Assembly: GCA_030614505.1 (NCBI GenBank)
Contig: JAUWTX010000033.1
Coordinates: 1-12,303 of the forward strand
Length of the DNA stretch: 12,303 nucleotides
Direction of reading: 5' to 3'
From: Desulfuromonadales bacterium
GTDB lineage: Bacteria; Desulfobacterota; Desulfuromonadia; Desulfuromonadales; BM103
Below the pieces are notes generated by a model. The model was not told the origin of the DNA and did not search any database. It saw only the letters and a list, made by a program, of their open reading frames with translations. Within the stretch, counting starts at the first letter, position 1, and the number at the start of each line of letters is the position of its first letter. The translations under genes and the position numbers were made by a program. Of the stretch, positions 1 to 7,127 are shown in pieces.

Positions 1-147
1 AATGCATCCTTCGTTGAGGCATGTACCGCCAAGGGCCTTACGCTTTTCGATGACGGCAACAGTAGAACCAAGTTGGGCAGCACGAATCGCGGCGACATAG
101 CCGCCAGGGCCACCGCCGATGATGATCAGATCATATATTTCACTCAT
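1..147 (-). CDS. lpdA: Dihydrolipoyl dehydrogenase (E3), N-terminal part only
   Basis: This is the 5' end of the E3 flavoenzyme, which reoxidises dihydrolipoyl groups on E2 and passes electrons through FAD to NAD+. The 49 visible codons begin MSEIYDLIIIGGGPGGYVAA, a classic FAD-binding Rossmann start (GGGPGG), and end in GGTCLNEGCI, the start of the family's redox-active disulfide motif C-L-N-x-G-C; both cysteines are visible. The rest of the gene lies beyond the left edge. The ATG at 147 is preceded by CCGGAG at a normal spacing, so the start is well supported. It follows sucB on the same strand after about 165 nt containing an unusual repeat pair, so it is probably the E3 of the 2-oxoglutarate dehydrogenase cluster. 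E3 proteins are often shared with other lipoyl complexes. Confidence 0.95.
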   Translation of the reverse strand, partial: MSEIYDLIIIGGGPGGYVAAIRAAQLGSTVAVIEKRKALGGTCLNEGCI

Positions 148-166
148 TTAAAACTCCGGGGGAATA

Positions 167-304
167 GTGGCGCGTGGCGTGTGGCGCGTAGCGCGGAAAA
201 ACATGAATGTCCTTGGTAAAGCCTTTGGAGCAAGGTTCATGCGGAAGGCGATTTTTTGAAGTTGTCTTTTCTTCTGAATTTTCGCGCCACGCGCTACCCG
301 CTAC
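167..304. repeat. Two opposed tandem-heptamer arrays flanking an 89-bp spacer
   Basis: Positions 167-194 are four exact back-to-back heptamers: GTGGCGC, GTGGCGT, GTGGCGC, GTAGCGC. Positions 284-304 hold three heptamers of the same family on the other strand (plus-strand reading GCGCCAC, GCGCTAC, CCGCTAC). The 89-bp middle (195-283) is AT-richer and shows no gene. The arms share an exact 10-bp inverted match (170-179 with 285-294). In the sucB-lpd transcript they could fold into a long imperfect hairpin. This could be a dispersed intergenic repeat, a small non-autonomous element or an mRNA-processing hairpin; the sequence alone does not decide. Confidence 0.75.
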
Positions 305-313
305 GCTCTCTCA

Positions 314-1519
314 TCAGAGCTCTAAAAATAACTCCGAAGGATCCTCAATATACTCTTTGATCAGCTTTAGAAAACCAACAGCCTCACGACCGTCGATGAT
401 ACGATGATCATAGCTTAAGGCCAGGTTCATAATCGGGCGGATGATAATCTCACCGTTGACAACGACAGGCCGGTCCTGGATCGAGTGCATACCGAGAACC
501 CCACATTGTGGCGGATTGATAATCGGTGTACTCAAGAGTGAACCGTAGACGCCACCATTGGTGATGGTGAAGGTGCCGCCTTCAATTTCGGCAAGGGTCA
601 GCTTGCGGGCATTGGCCTTGGTGGCGAGGTCGGCTATCTGCTGTTCGATTTCGGCGAAGGTCAGTTGGTCGGCGTCGCGCAGGATCGGTACGACCAAGCC
701 GCGATCGGTGCCGACGGCAATGCCTACGTCGTAATAGTGGTGATAGACAATGTCAGTGCCGTCGATGCTCGCATTAACGGCTGGAAATTCCTTGAGAGCC
801 CCGATACAGGCTTTGACGAAGAAGGACATCATGCCCAGCTTGATGCCGTGCCTCTTAGTGAAATTTTCCTGATGCCGGCTACGCAGCTTTTTGACCCACG
901 ACATGTCCGCTTCATTAAACGTCGTCAGCATGGCGGTTTCCTGGCGAGCCTGGAGCAGGCGTGCAGCAATACGCTGTCGGATTGGTGTCATGGCCTGGCG
1001 GGTAATTGGCCGATCAGCACTATCCGTTTTTATTTCCGCGGTGGTGTTCTCTGGTTCCTTTGGCTCAGCTTGCGGTGCAACGGTCTTGTCGTGATCCAGC
1101 ACATCATCCAGAATGACCCTTCCGGAACGACCGCTACCGGCTACTTTTTTAATATCAATGCCACGCTCTTCAGCTTGCTGGCGGGCGGCTGGGTTCGCCG
1201 GAGGTTGGGAGCCTTGCTTTTCCGCCACTGTTGTTGCTGCAACGGGAGCGGTTTCTTCAGGCGTTTGTGGCGGTGAGGGTGCCTCAACGTCACCCTCTTC
1301 AAGGGTTGCTATGACAGTGCCGATCGGTACCGTCTGCCCTACCGGGACAACAATGTGCAGAATACCGGAAGCTTCCGCAGGCAGTTCGACATTGACCTTG
1401 TCGGTTTCCAACTCACAGATAATTTCGTCTTTGACGACGGCGTCGCCGTCTTCTTTCATCCAGTTGGCGACCAGGGCTTCGAGGATAGATTCGCCGACTT
1501 CAGGTATTTTTATCTCCAT
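314..1519 (-). CDS. sucB: 2-oxoglutarate dehydrogenase E2, dihydrolipoyl succinyltransferase
   Basis: E2 core of the 2-oxoglutarate dehydrogenase complex: it transfers the succinyl group from E1 through its lipoyl arm to CoA. The 401 residues are in the usual order. A lipoyl domain (about 1-75) has the lipoylation lysine in ETDKVN (K41). A Pro/Ala/Glu-rich linker leads to an E3-binding domain (about 105-142, GIDIKKVAGSGRSGRV). The acyltransferase domain (about 170-401) includes KRHGIKLGMMSFFVKA, FTITNGGVYGSLLSTPIINP and the catalytic SYDHRIIDGRE (H372, D376). These motifs match the succinyl-specific SucB/OdhB type rather than the pyruvate E2. The ATG is preceded by AAGGA at a good distance and overlaps the sucA stop by one base (TAATG), so translation is probably coupled. 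LipB and LipA encoded upstream would install its lipoyl group. Confidence 0.97.
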   Translation of the reverse strand: MEIKIPEVGESILEALVANWMKEDGDAVVKDEIICELETDKVNVELPAEASGILHIVVPVGQTVPIGTVIATLEEGDVEAPSPPQTPEETAPVAATTVAEKQGSQPPANPAARQQAEERGIDIKKVAGSGRSGRVILDDVLDHDKTVAPQAEPKEPENTTAEIKTDSADRPITRQAMTPIRQRIAARLLQARQETAMLTTFNEADMSWVKKLRSRHQENFTKRHGIKLGMMSFFVKACIGALKEFPAVNASIDGTDIVYHHYYDVGIAVGTDRGLVVPILRDADQLTFAEIEQQIADLATKANARKLTLAEIEGGTFTITNGGVYGSLLSTPIINPPQCGVLGMHSIQDRPVVVNGEIIIRPIMNLALSYDHRIIDGREAVGFLKLIKEYIEDPSELFLEL

Positions 1520-4224
1520 TATATGTCCTTGTTGTCAGGAGCCGATTGAACTCCAAGAGCTGAGTCAATAATCTGTTGTTGCTCTTCACGGTGACGACGG
1601 TGCGAGCCGACGGCTGGCGCAGCGGCAGCACGACGTCCGCAATATTCCGGATCCCTGCCGAGGGCGCGGGCCAAGCGGTGTTGCAGGTGCGGCCAGGGAC
1701 CCATGTTCTTCGGCTCTTCCTGAACCCAGGCGATGCGCTTGGCGTTGCCGTAGCGAGCCAGGGCCTCCTGTAGGTTTTCGTGGTGCAGGGGGTAGAGTTG
1801 CTCGATACGCAGCAGGCCGACGTCATCTCTTCCGGTGGCCTCAAGTGCGGCCTGTAGCTCATAATAAATTTTACCGCTGCAGAGAAGCAGTGTTTCCACC
1901 TGTTCTACTGGTGTGGCACAGGGCATGATCGCCTGGAAAGAACCTTCAGTCAGATCCTCAAGGGGGCTGGTACAGGCCGGTAGGCGCAGAAGACTTTTCG
2001 GAGTGAAGACGATCAATGGACGACGATAAGGGAGTTTGCACTGACGGCGCAAGAGGTGAAAAAGCTGTGCCGGAGTGCTCGGGTAGGTGATGTGCATGTT
2101 GTTGTCGGCACAGAGATTCATGAAGCGCTCGATGCGGGCGTTTGAATGCTCTGGTCCCTGGCCTTCGTAACCATGTGGCAGAAACAGGACCAGTCCGCTT
2201 GAGCGATCCCATTTGGTGCCACTGGTGCCTATGAACTGATCGATGATTACCTGGGCGCCGTTGGCAAAATCGCCGAACTGGGCTTCCCAGATCGTCAAAC
2301 CGTGTGGTGTTTCGAGAGAATAGCCGTACTCCAGACCTAAAACAGCTGCCTCGGAAAGCATGCTGTCATAAATCTGGATTACTGCCTGACCTTTGTCCAG
2401 AAAGGCCAGCGGCACATAGAGTTGACCGGTCTTCTGGTCAACCAGGGTCGAATGGCGTTGATTGAACGTGCCACGGCGCGAATCCTGACCCGAGAGCCTC
2501 ACTGGTACGTTTTCTACCAACAAAGAGGCAAAGGCGAGTGCTTCAGCATTTGCCCAATCGATCCCTTCACCTTTGAGGACACTCTCCTCGCGGCGCTTGA
2601 GCAGGCGAGCAATTTTTGGGTGAGAATTGAGCCCCTCCGGCAAGACTGCCAAGCGCTCAGCCAGTTTCCTGAGAGTCTCTGCGTCAACTTTTGTTTCCGG
2701 TTCTTCCAGTGTGTATTCGCGTTGGATACCGGTCCACTTTGCCTGAAAGCCCACATCTGTTTGTGGCTTGGGTGACCCATCGAGAGCCTCTTCAAGGTGC
2801 TTTGTTATTTTGTCTGCGCGTTCTGCAACCGCTTGTTGATCAAGGCCTGCCTCAATAAGCCGTTTCGCATAGATTTCATGCAGGGGCGGTCTCTGGCGAA
2901 TTTTGTCGTACATGAGGGGTTGGGTGAAAAAAGGTTCGTCACCCTCGTTATGACCATGGCGACGATAGCAGATGACTTCAACCACCACGTCTTCACCAAA
3001 TTCCTGACGATATTCCAATGCAAGGTTAGCGGCATAAACGGCGGCTTCCGGATCTTCTCCGTTGACATGGAAGATCGGCACCATGAGCATTTTAGCAATA
3101 TCTGTGGCGTATAGGGTCGAGCGTGCATGGGCCGGTGCAGTAGTAAAGCCGATCTGGTTGTTGATAACCAGGTGAAAGGTACCACCCGACTGGTAGCCGT
3201 CAAGCTGAGAGAGATTAAGAACTTCCGGAACCAATCCCTGGCCGGCAAATGCGGCATCACCATGAAGCAGCACCGGCAGTACCCTTTTTTTGCCGCCGGG
3301 CCCGTAGCTGACATGACGGGCTCGGCATTTGCCGATCACAACCGGATCAACGGCTTCAAGATGGCTGGGATTGGCGGCCAGGCTGAGATGAATGTTATGT
3401 CCGGAAGGGAGCGAAAGATCGGTAGAATAGCCCTTGTGGTACTTCACATCGCCTTCGCCAACGAATGCCAGTTCGAGATTGTCCTGAAATTCGGCGAAGA
3501 TGTTTTCCAGGGGCTTTTTGAAAGTGTTGGCCAGCACGTTGAGACGACCACGATGGGACATCCCCATGATCAGATCGCTGACTCCTCTTTCAGCAGCTTG
3601 TGTCAACAGGGTGTCGAGCAGGGGGATGATGACTTCGCCACCTTCTAAGGAGAAGCGTTTCTGGCCGAGAAACTTACGATGTAGAAATGCTTCGAAAAGG
3701 GTGGCTTCCTGGAGTTTTTCGAGGATGTATAGTTGTTCTTCACGACTGAAATCAGCCCGGTTGCGCTTCTCCTCCATGCGCTGTTTCAGCCAACTCCGTT
3801 TTTTCGGATCCTGGATGTGCATGAACTCCACGCCGATCTCTCTGCAATAGGTCTCCTGAAGCAGCGTGATGATTTCGCGGAGGCTTGCGCTCTGTTGTGG
3901 GAAGCGTAGCGGGTAGAAGGTGCGTTCAAGGTCGGCTTCAGTGAGACCGAATGCCGCCAGGTTAAGTTCTGCGTGGTCAGCCTGATCGGGTGTGAGTGGA
4001 TCAGTGTTGGCCTGCAGGTGGCCAAGATCCCTGTAACGGTAGATCAGGGAATCGACAGCAGAACTCTTGGCGGCAAGATCTTGACTGGTTGCCGGAGTCT
4101 GCTGGGCCAGGTCAAAGCCCTCAAAAAAAGCCTGCCAGTCGGGTGAGAGCCGGTTCGGTTCAGATTTCCACAGTTGGTATTGTTCTTCCAGCCACTGTGG
4201 GCTGAGGTTTCCGGAGATGCCCAT
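1519..4224 (-). CDS. sucA: 2-oxoglutarate dehydrogenase E1 component (thiamine diphosphate)
   Basis: E1 decarboxylates 2-oxoglutarate with thiamine diphosphate and reductively succinylates the lipoyl group of SucB. The 901 residues are close to the family's usual 930. The N-terminus (LSPQWLEEQYQLWKSEP) is the characteristic E2/E3-contact peptide of OdhA/SucA. Later motifs are GMSHRGRLNVLAN (221-233), the cofactor region HGDAAFAGQG (321-330) with HLVINNQIGFTT (351-362), CYRRHGHNEGDEPFFTQP (from about 419), and the transketolase-like C-terminal half ending in AAAAPAVGSHRRHREEQQ. No frameshift or missing motif was seen. The ATG at 4224 has AGGGG about six bases upstream. The stop overlaps the sucB start. 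A candidate promoter lies between trxB and this gene, so sucA-sucB-lpd may be transcribed separately from the lip genes. Confidence 0.97.
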   Translation of the reverse strand: MGISGNLSPQWLEEQYQLWKSEPNRLSPDWQAFFEGFDLAQQTPATSQDLAAKSSAVDSLIYRYRDLGHLQANTDPLTPDQADHAELNLAAFGLTEADLERTFYPLRFPQQSASLREIITLLQETYCREIGVEFMHIQDPKKRSWLKQRMEEKRNRADFSREEQLYILEKLQEATLFEAFLHRKFLGQKRFSLEGGEVIIPLLDTLLTQAAERGVSDLIMGMSHRGRLNVLANTFKKPLENIFAEFQDNLELAFVGEGDVKYHKGYSTDLSLPSGHNIHLSLAANPSHLEAVDPVVIGKCRARHVSYGPGGKKRVLPVLLHGDAAFAGQGLVPEVLNLSQLDGYQSGGTFHLVINNQIGFTTAPAHARSTLYATDIAKMLMVPIFHVNGEDPEAAVYAANLALEYRQEFGEDVVVEVICYRRHGHNEGDEPFFTQPLMYDKIRQRPPLHEIYAKRLIEAGLDQQAVAERADKITKHLEEALDGSPKPQTDVGFQAKWTGIQREYTLEEPETKVDAETLRKLAERLAVLPEGLNSHPKIARLLKRREESVLKGEGIDWANAEALAFASLLVENVPVRLSGQDSRRGTFNQRHSTLVDQKTGQLYVPLAFLDKGQAVIQIYDSMLSEAAVLGLEYGYSLETPHGLTIWEAQFGDFANGAQVIIDQFIGTSGTKWDRSSGLVLFLPHGYEGQGPEHSNARIERFMNLCADNNMHITYPSTPAQLFHLLRRQCKLPYRRPLIVFTPKSLLRLPACTSPLEDLTEGSFQAIMPCATPVEQVETLLLCSGKIYYELQAALEATGRDDVGLLRIEQLYPLHHENLQEALARYGNAKRIAWVQEEPKNMGPWPHLQHRLARALGRDPEYCGRRAAAAPAVGSHRRHREEQQQIIDSALGVQSAPDNKDI

Positions 4225-4266
4225 GTGCGCCCCTGTTGATTCGGTTGGAGAAGAAAAACATTACAT

Positions 4267-4295
4267 AGTGTATCAGGGGGCTGGTGTTCAGGCAA
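4267..4295 (-). promoter_or_regulatory. Candidate sigma-70 promoter for sucA-sucB-lpd
   Basis: Read on the minus strand in the trxB-sucA gap: TTGCCT (4295-4290), a 17-base spacer, then TACACT (4272-4267). The spacer ends in TGA, giving a TGn extended -10. Each hexamer matches consensus at four of six positions. Transcription would start near 4260 and leave a leader of about 36 bases before the sucA ATG. No terminator hairpin with a T-run was found in the gap, so read-through from trxB is also possible. Confidence 0.4.
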
Positions 4296-4305
4296 ACATA
4301 GCCTC

Positions 4306-5292
4306 CTAGCTTTTCGGTTTACAGACCCCTTTCTTGCACGACAGGCTCGGGTCATAAGGCAAGTCGTCGAGAAAGCGCTCTGCCTGAATCGCGGCCATGC
4401 AACCAGTCCCCGCAGCGGTTACGGCTTGGCGAAACTGCTGGTCCTGAACGTCGCCGGCGGCAAAAACTCCTGGAATATTAGTCTCTGTACCATTTTTGGT
4501 CAGGAGATACCCTTCATTATCCATCTCCAGCTGACTGGCAAAAAGTGACGTGTTTGGTTGATGACCGATGGCGATAAAGACACCATCACAAGCCAGTTCC
4601 GATTCCTGCTCTGTTTTGAGATTCTTGATGCGGATTCCGGTCACACCACTTGTGTCGGCAACTATTTCTGTCAATCCGGAATCCCAGATGAACTTGATCG
4701 CTTTGTTGGTAAGTGCACGGTCAGCCAGGACCGGGGTTGCCCGCAAGGCGTCGCGGCGATGGATGACCGTTACCTTCTTGGCAAAACGAGTAAGAAAGAC
4801 TGCTTCTTCCATGGCGGTATCACCGCCGCCAACCACGACCACTTCTCGTTCGCGGTAGAAGAAGCCGTCACAGGTTGCGCACACTGAAACTCCGCGACCA
4901 TAGAGGGACTCTTCATTGCCTAGTCCGAGCAGTCTGGGCGAAGCTCCGGTTGTGATAATCAAGGAGAGGCAGCGATAAAGATCCTCGCCGATCCAGAGCC
5001 GGAAGGGGCGCTCCGTAAAGTCGACCTTGGTGACCTCCCCCTCGACAAACTGCGTGCCGAAGCGTTCCGCCTGTTGGCGCATCTTGTCCATTAGCTCAGG
5101 GCCGTCGATCCCTTCAGGAAAGCCGGGATAGTTGTCGACCGCTGTTGTGGTTGTCAGTTGTCCGCCTGGTTGAATACCGTGAATCAACAGCGGACAGCAG
5201 CGGCTACGTGCGGCATAGATTGCTGCCGTCAGGCCAGCTGGGCCCGAACCGAGAATGATGGTTTCGTAAATCAAGTCAGAATTATTCATCAT
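4306..5292 (-). CDS. trxB: Thioredoxin reductase (NADPH), with a cysteine-pair C-terminal tail
   Basis: Cytosolic flavoprotein that uses NADPH to reduce thioredoxin. The 328 residues show an N-terminal FAD site (IILGSGPAGLTAA, 12-24), PGGQLTTTTAVDNYPGFPEGI, the redox disulfide VCATCDG (C138, C141), the NADPH-binding GGGDTAMEEA with HRRD (about 155-181), and the C-terminal FAD motif GVFAAGDVQD (275-284). The open frame extends further upstream into lipA. The start chosen is the ATG pair at 5292/5289 because AAAGGG lies just upstream and the N-terminus then fits the family. This start overlaps the last codons and stop of lipA by 11 bases. After the usual end (QAERFLDDLP) there is an extra tail of about 17 residues containing C-KKGV-C (C319, C324), which many bacterial TrxB proteins lack. 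The physiological partner could be a thioredoxin or another disulfide protein. Confidence 0.93.
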   Translation of the reverse strand: MMNNSDLIYETIILGSGPAGLTAAIYAARSRCCPLLIHGIQPGGQLTTTTAVDNYPGFPEGIDGPELMDKMRQQAERFGTQFVEGEVTKVDFTERPFRLWIGEDLYRCLSLIITTGASPRLLGLGNEESLYGRGVSVCATCDGFFYREREVVVVGGGDTAMEEAVFLTRFAKKVTVIHRRDALRATPVLADRALTNKAIKFIWDSGLTEIVADTSGVTGIRIKNLKTEQESELACDGVFIAIGHQPNTSLFASQLEMDNEGYLLTKNGTETNIPGVFAAGDVQDQQFRQAVTAAGTGCMAAIQAERFLDDLPYDPSLSCKKGVCKPKS

Positions 5293-6172
5293 GATTCCCT
5301 TTAAATTGTTCTGCGGCATGATATGAAGAGCGCACCAGGGGGCCGGCCTCGACATGAGCAAAGCCAAGTTGCAGGCCTGTGTGGCGCAGTTCCTGGAATT
5401 CATCTGGATCGACATAGCGGATGATCGGGAGATGGTTCCGTGTCGGCTGCAGATATTGCCCCAGAGTCAACATGTTGCAATCAGCGAGACGAAGATCTTT
5501 CATTGTGGCAATAATCTCTGCAATCGTCTCCCCCATGCCCAGCATCAACCCTGACTTGGTGGGGATATCAGGAGCTATTCGCTTGGAGGCCGCGAGAAGT
5601 TTTAGAGAGCGTTGGTAGTCAGCCCCCGCTCTGGCCGCCTGATAGAGCCTGGGAACAGTCTCCAGGTTGTGTCCAAGTACCTCCGGTTCGGCAGTCAGAA
5701 TGACCTTCAGGGCTTCATGGCTCCCCTGCAAGTCGGGGATCAGCAACTCGACACGACACTTTTGGTTGAGTTCCTGGGAGCTGCGATTATGGATAGCCCG
5801 GGTGACAGCAGCAAACTGACTGGCGCCGCCATCGGTGAGATCATCACGCGTAACAGAAGTGATAACGGCATGGCTCAAGCCAAGCTCGGTAACGGCCCTG
5901 GCAACTTTGTCCGCTTCGTTCGGGTCAACGGCCAGCGGCATTTCATGGGCGACATTGCAGAAGCGACAGTCACGGGTGCAACGGTCTCCCAGGATCATGA
6001 AGGTGGCAGTCCCCTGCTCCCAGCATTCGCCCTGGTTTGGGCAGGCGGCGCTGCGGCAGACCGAGTGCAGACCCTGCTCACGATGCATGCGATCGATTCT
6101 GGCGTAGTTCGGCCCTGCTGGAAAGCGGACCTTGAGCCAGTCAGGTTTGCGTGGTGGGAGTGTTGTCATCAT
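5282..6172 (-). CDS. lipA: Lipoyl synthase (radical SAM)
   Basis: Radical-SAM enzyme that inserts two sulfur atoms into the octanoyl group on lipoyl domains. From the ATG at 6172 it has 296 residues. The family start RKPDWLKV is present. The auxiliary [4Fe-4S] cysteines follow the LipA-specific CX4CX5C spacing (C39, C44, C50). The radical-SAM cluster is CTRDCRFC (C65, C69, C72). The C-terminal RSSYHA motif carries the serine known to ligate the auxiliary cluster. A TTG at 6208 in the same frame would add 12 residues, but it has no ribosome-binding site and the added residues do not look like the family. The chosen ATG (or the next codon, also ATG) lies inside the end of lipB, a 32-base overlap with only a weak GGTAG upstream, so coupled translation is likely. 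Its 3' end overlaps trxB. Confidence 0.95.
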   Translation of the reverse strand: MMTTLPPRKPDWLKVRFPAGPNYARIDRMHREQGLHSVCRSAACPNQGECWEQGTATFMILGDRCTRDCRFCNVAHEMPLAVDPNEADKVARAVTELGLSHAVITSVTRDDLTDGGASQFAAVTRAIHNRSSQELNQKCRVELLIPDLQGSHEALKVILTAEPEVLGHNLETVPRLYQAARAGADYQRSLKLLAASKRIAPDIPTKSGLMLGMGETIAEIIATMKDLRLADCNMLTLGQYLQPTRNHLPIIRYVDPDEFQELRHTGLQLGFAHVEAGPLVRSSYHAAEQFKGNHDE

Positions 6173-6869
6173 AGCTACCAAGGAAAGGGCGTTGTAAAAT
6201 ATTGCCAAAGTGATGGATCAACGTTTCGGCAACCTCGTTTTTATCCACCGGTTTGCCCAACTCGCTGCTCATGGAAGTCATGGTGACACTGGGCAGCCCG
6301 CAGGGAATAATCGTCTTGAAAATAGAGAGCTCATTGTCGATGTTCAAGGCAAAACCATGATAACTGATCCAGTGACGGACTGCTATGCCAATCGAGGCTA
6401 TTTTGCGCTCATTAATCCATACGCCGGTTTTGCCTGGTAAAGAACAAGCAGACAGACCGAAATCTGCTAGAGTACGGATCAGAATTTCCTCCAGTCGGCG
6501 CAGGTAGCGATGCAAGTCACGTTGGTAGTGATTCAGGTCGACAATGGGATAACCGACCAATTGCCCCGGGCTGTGCAGGGTAATGTCACCGCCGCGACGG
6601 CTTGCCACGCAGTCGATCCCGGCAGACTGCAGAGCCTCGCGGGGCCAGAGGATATTCTGTTTGTCGGCGTTGCGGCCAAGGGTGATAACCGGGGGGTGCT
6701 CCAGAAGAATCAGTAAATCAAACGGCCATTGCGGGCGTTTCCCCACCAGGTCTTCCTGGTGGGCCTGGGCGCCCCGGTAGTTCATCAGACCGGGACGCCA
6801 GACCCTGAATCCTTCCGGTAGTGTCAGTTGATTCGCTTCTGAATCAGGCGTGGTTAATGGTCGGCTCAC
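6141..6869 (-). CDS. lipB: Octanoyl-ACP:protein N-octanoyltransferase
   Basis: Transfers octanoate from acyl carrier protein to the lipoyl-domain lysine, the step before LipA. The 242 residues contain ILLEHPPVITLGRNA, the signature RRGGDITLHSPGQLVGYP (91-108), TGVWI, the catalytic lysine in RKIASIGIAVRHWISYHGFALN (K156) and the catalytic cysteine in IIPCGLPSV (C190). The start is GTG at 6869. It shares GTGA with the rubredoxin stop codon, a four-base overlap typical of translational coupling. The 3' end overlaps lipA. The N-terminal 20 residues before FRVWRPGLMNY are poorly conserved, but no better start is seen. Confidence 0.96.
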   Translation of the reverse strand: MSRPLTTPDSEANQLTLPEGFRVWRPGLMNYRGAQAHQEDLVGKRPQWPFDLLILLEHPPVITLGRNADKQNILWPREALQSAGIDCVASRRGGDITLHSPGQLVGYPIVDLNHYQRDLHRYLRRLEEILIRTLADFGLSACSLPGKTGVWINERKIASIGIAVRHWISYHGFALNIDNELSIFKTIIPCGLPSVTMTSMSSELGKPVDKNEVAETLIHHFGNILQRPFLGSYDDNTPTTQT

Positions 6870-7024
6870 ACCGGTTCAAAGTTGCTTGTGTCTGCACCGC
6901 AGAGGGGGCAGCACCAGTCATCCGGCAGGTCTTCAAATGCCGTACCTGGGTCGATACCGTTGCCTGGGTCGCCTTCTTCCGGGTCGTAGATGTAGTCACA
7001 GATTACGCAGCGGTACTTGGTCAT
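6866..7024 (-). CDS. Rubredoxin
   Basis: Small one-iron electron carrier of 52 residues, short enough to be missed by automatic length cut-offs. It begins MTKYRCVICDYIYDPEEGDP and continues through GIDPGTAFEDLPDDWCCPLCG to FEPV. Both iron-binding knuckles are intact: C6-x-x-C9 and C39-x-x-C42. The hydrophobic-core pattern (Y4, Y11, Y13, P15, W37, F49) is that of canonical short rubredoxins. The ATG at 7024 has a strong AAGGAG seven bases upstream. The TGA stop overlaps the lipB GTG, so the gene heads the lipB-lipA-trxB run. Known rubredoxin roles include oxygen/superoxide detoxification and general low-potential electron transfer. A link to lipoate synthesis, for example electron supply to LipA, is inference from position only. 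Confidence 0.95.
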   Translation of the reverse strand: MTKYRCVICDYIYDPEEGDPGNGIDPGTAFEDLPDDWCCPLCGADTSNFEPV

Positions 7025-7051
7025 AATTTACTCCTTGAAGGGTAATGTTTG

Positions 7052-7066
7052 TCCGGCCTTTCCGGA
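7052..7066 (-). repeat. Small inverted repeat in the rubredoxin leader
   Basis: TCCGG (7052-7056), five bases, then CCGGA (7062-7066): a perfect 5-bp stem just downstream of the candidate transcription start and before the ribosome-binding site. No T-run follows, so it does not look like a terminator. It could be a leader hairpin or a repressor half-site pair; a stem this short can occur by chance. Confidence 0.4.
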
Positions 7067-7074
7067 TGGGCAAT

Positions 7075-7083
7075 ATTTTAGCA
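7075..7083 (-). promoter_or_regulatory. Candidate extended -10 promoter for the rubredoxin-lipB-lipA-trxB run
   Basis: On the minus strand the gap between elbB and rubredoxin contains TGCTAAAAT, an extended -10 element (TGn plus TAAAAT, five of six consensus). No convincing -35 is visible. Transcription would begin near 7068 and give a leader of about 44 bases. Calling a promoter from a -10 alone is weak. Confidence 0.35.
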
Positions 7084-7127
7084 GTCTGTCTGACTCTCTG
7101 AGTTAAACGTACAAATTTACAGTCAGT

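Noticed and set aside
167..304. CRISPR-like array
   Set aside because: The repeats are 7 bases, directly adjacent and inverted between arms, with no regular unique spacers and no cas gene in the window.
207..407. Small plus-strand gene covering the heptamer-repeat region
   Set aside because: The 66-codon frame runs into sucB antisense, has no ribosome-binding site and consists largely of low-complexity repeat translation.
665..1276. A 203-codon open frame on the plus strand opposite sucB
   Set aside because: It lies fully antisense to the intact, motif-complete sucB. Its translation has no recognisable domain and no ribosome-binding site, so it is a shadow frame.
5293..5415. A 41-residue N-terminal extension of trxB inside lipA
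   Set aside because: The extension has no ribosome-binding site and does not resemble the TrxB N-terminus, whereas ATG 5292/5289 has AAAGGG upstream and fits the family start.
5612..6286. A 224-codon open frame on the plus strand opposite lipA and lipB
   Set aside because: It is antisense to two well-identified overlapping genes, with cysteine- and tryptophan-rich random-looking translation. It is a shadow of lipA codon use.
7090..7126. Terminator after elbB (CTGACT ... AGTCAG)
   Set aside because: The 6-bp arms are separated by 25 bases and no T-run follows on the minus strand. Weak pairing of this kind is expected by chance.
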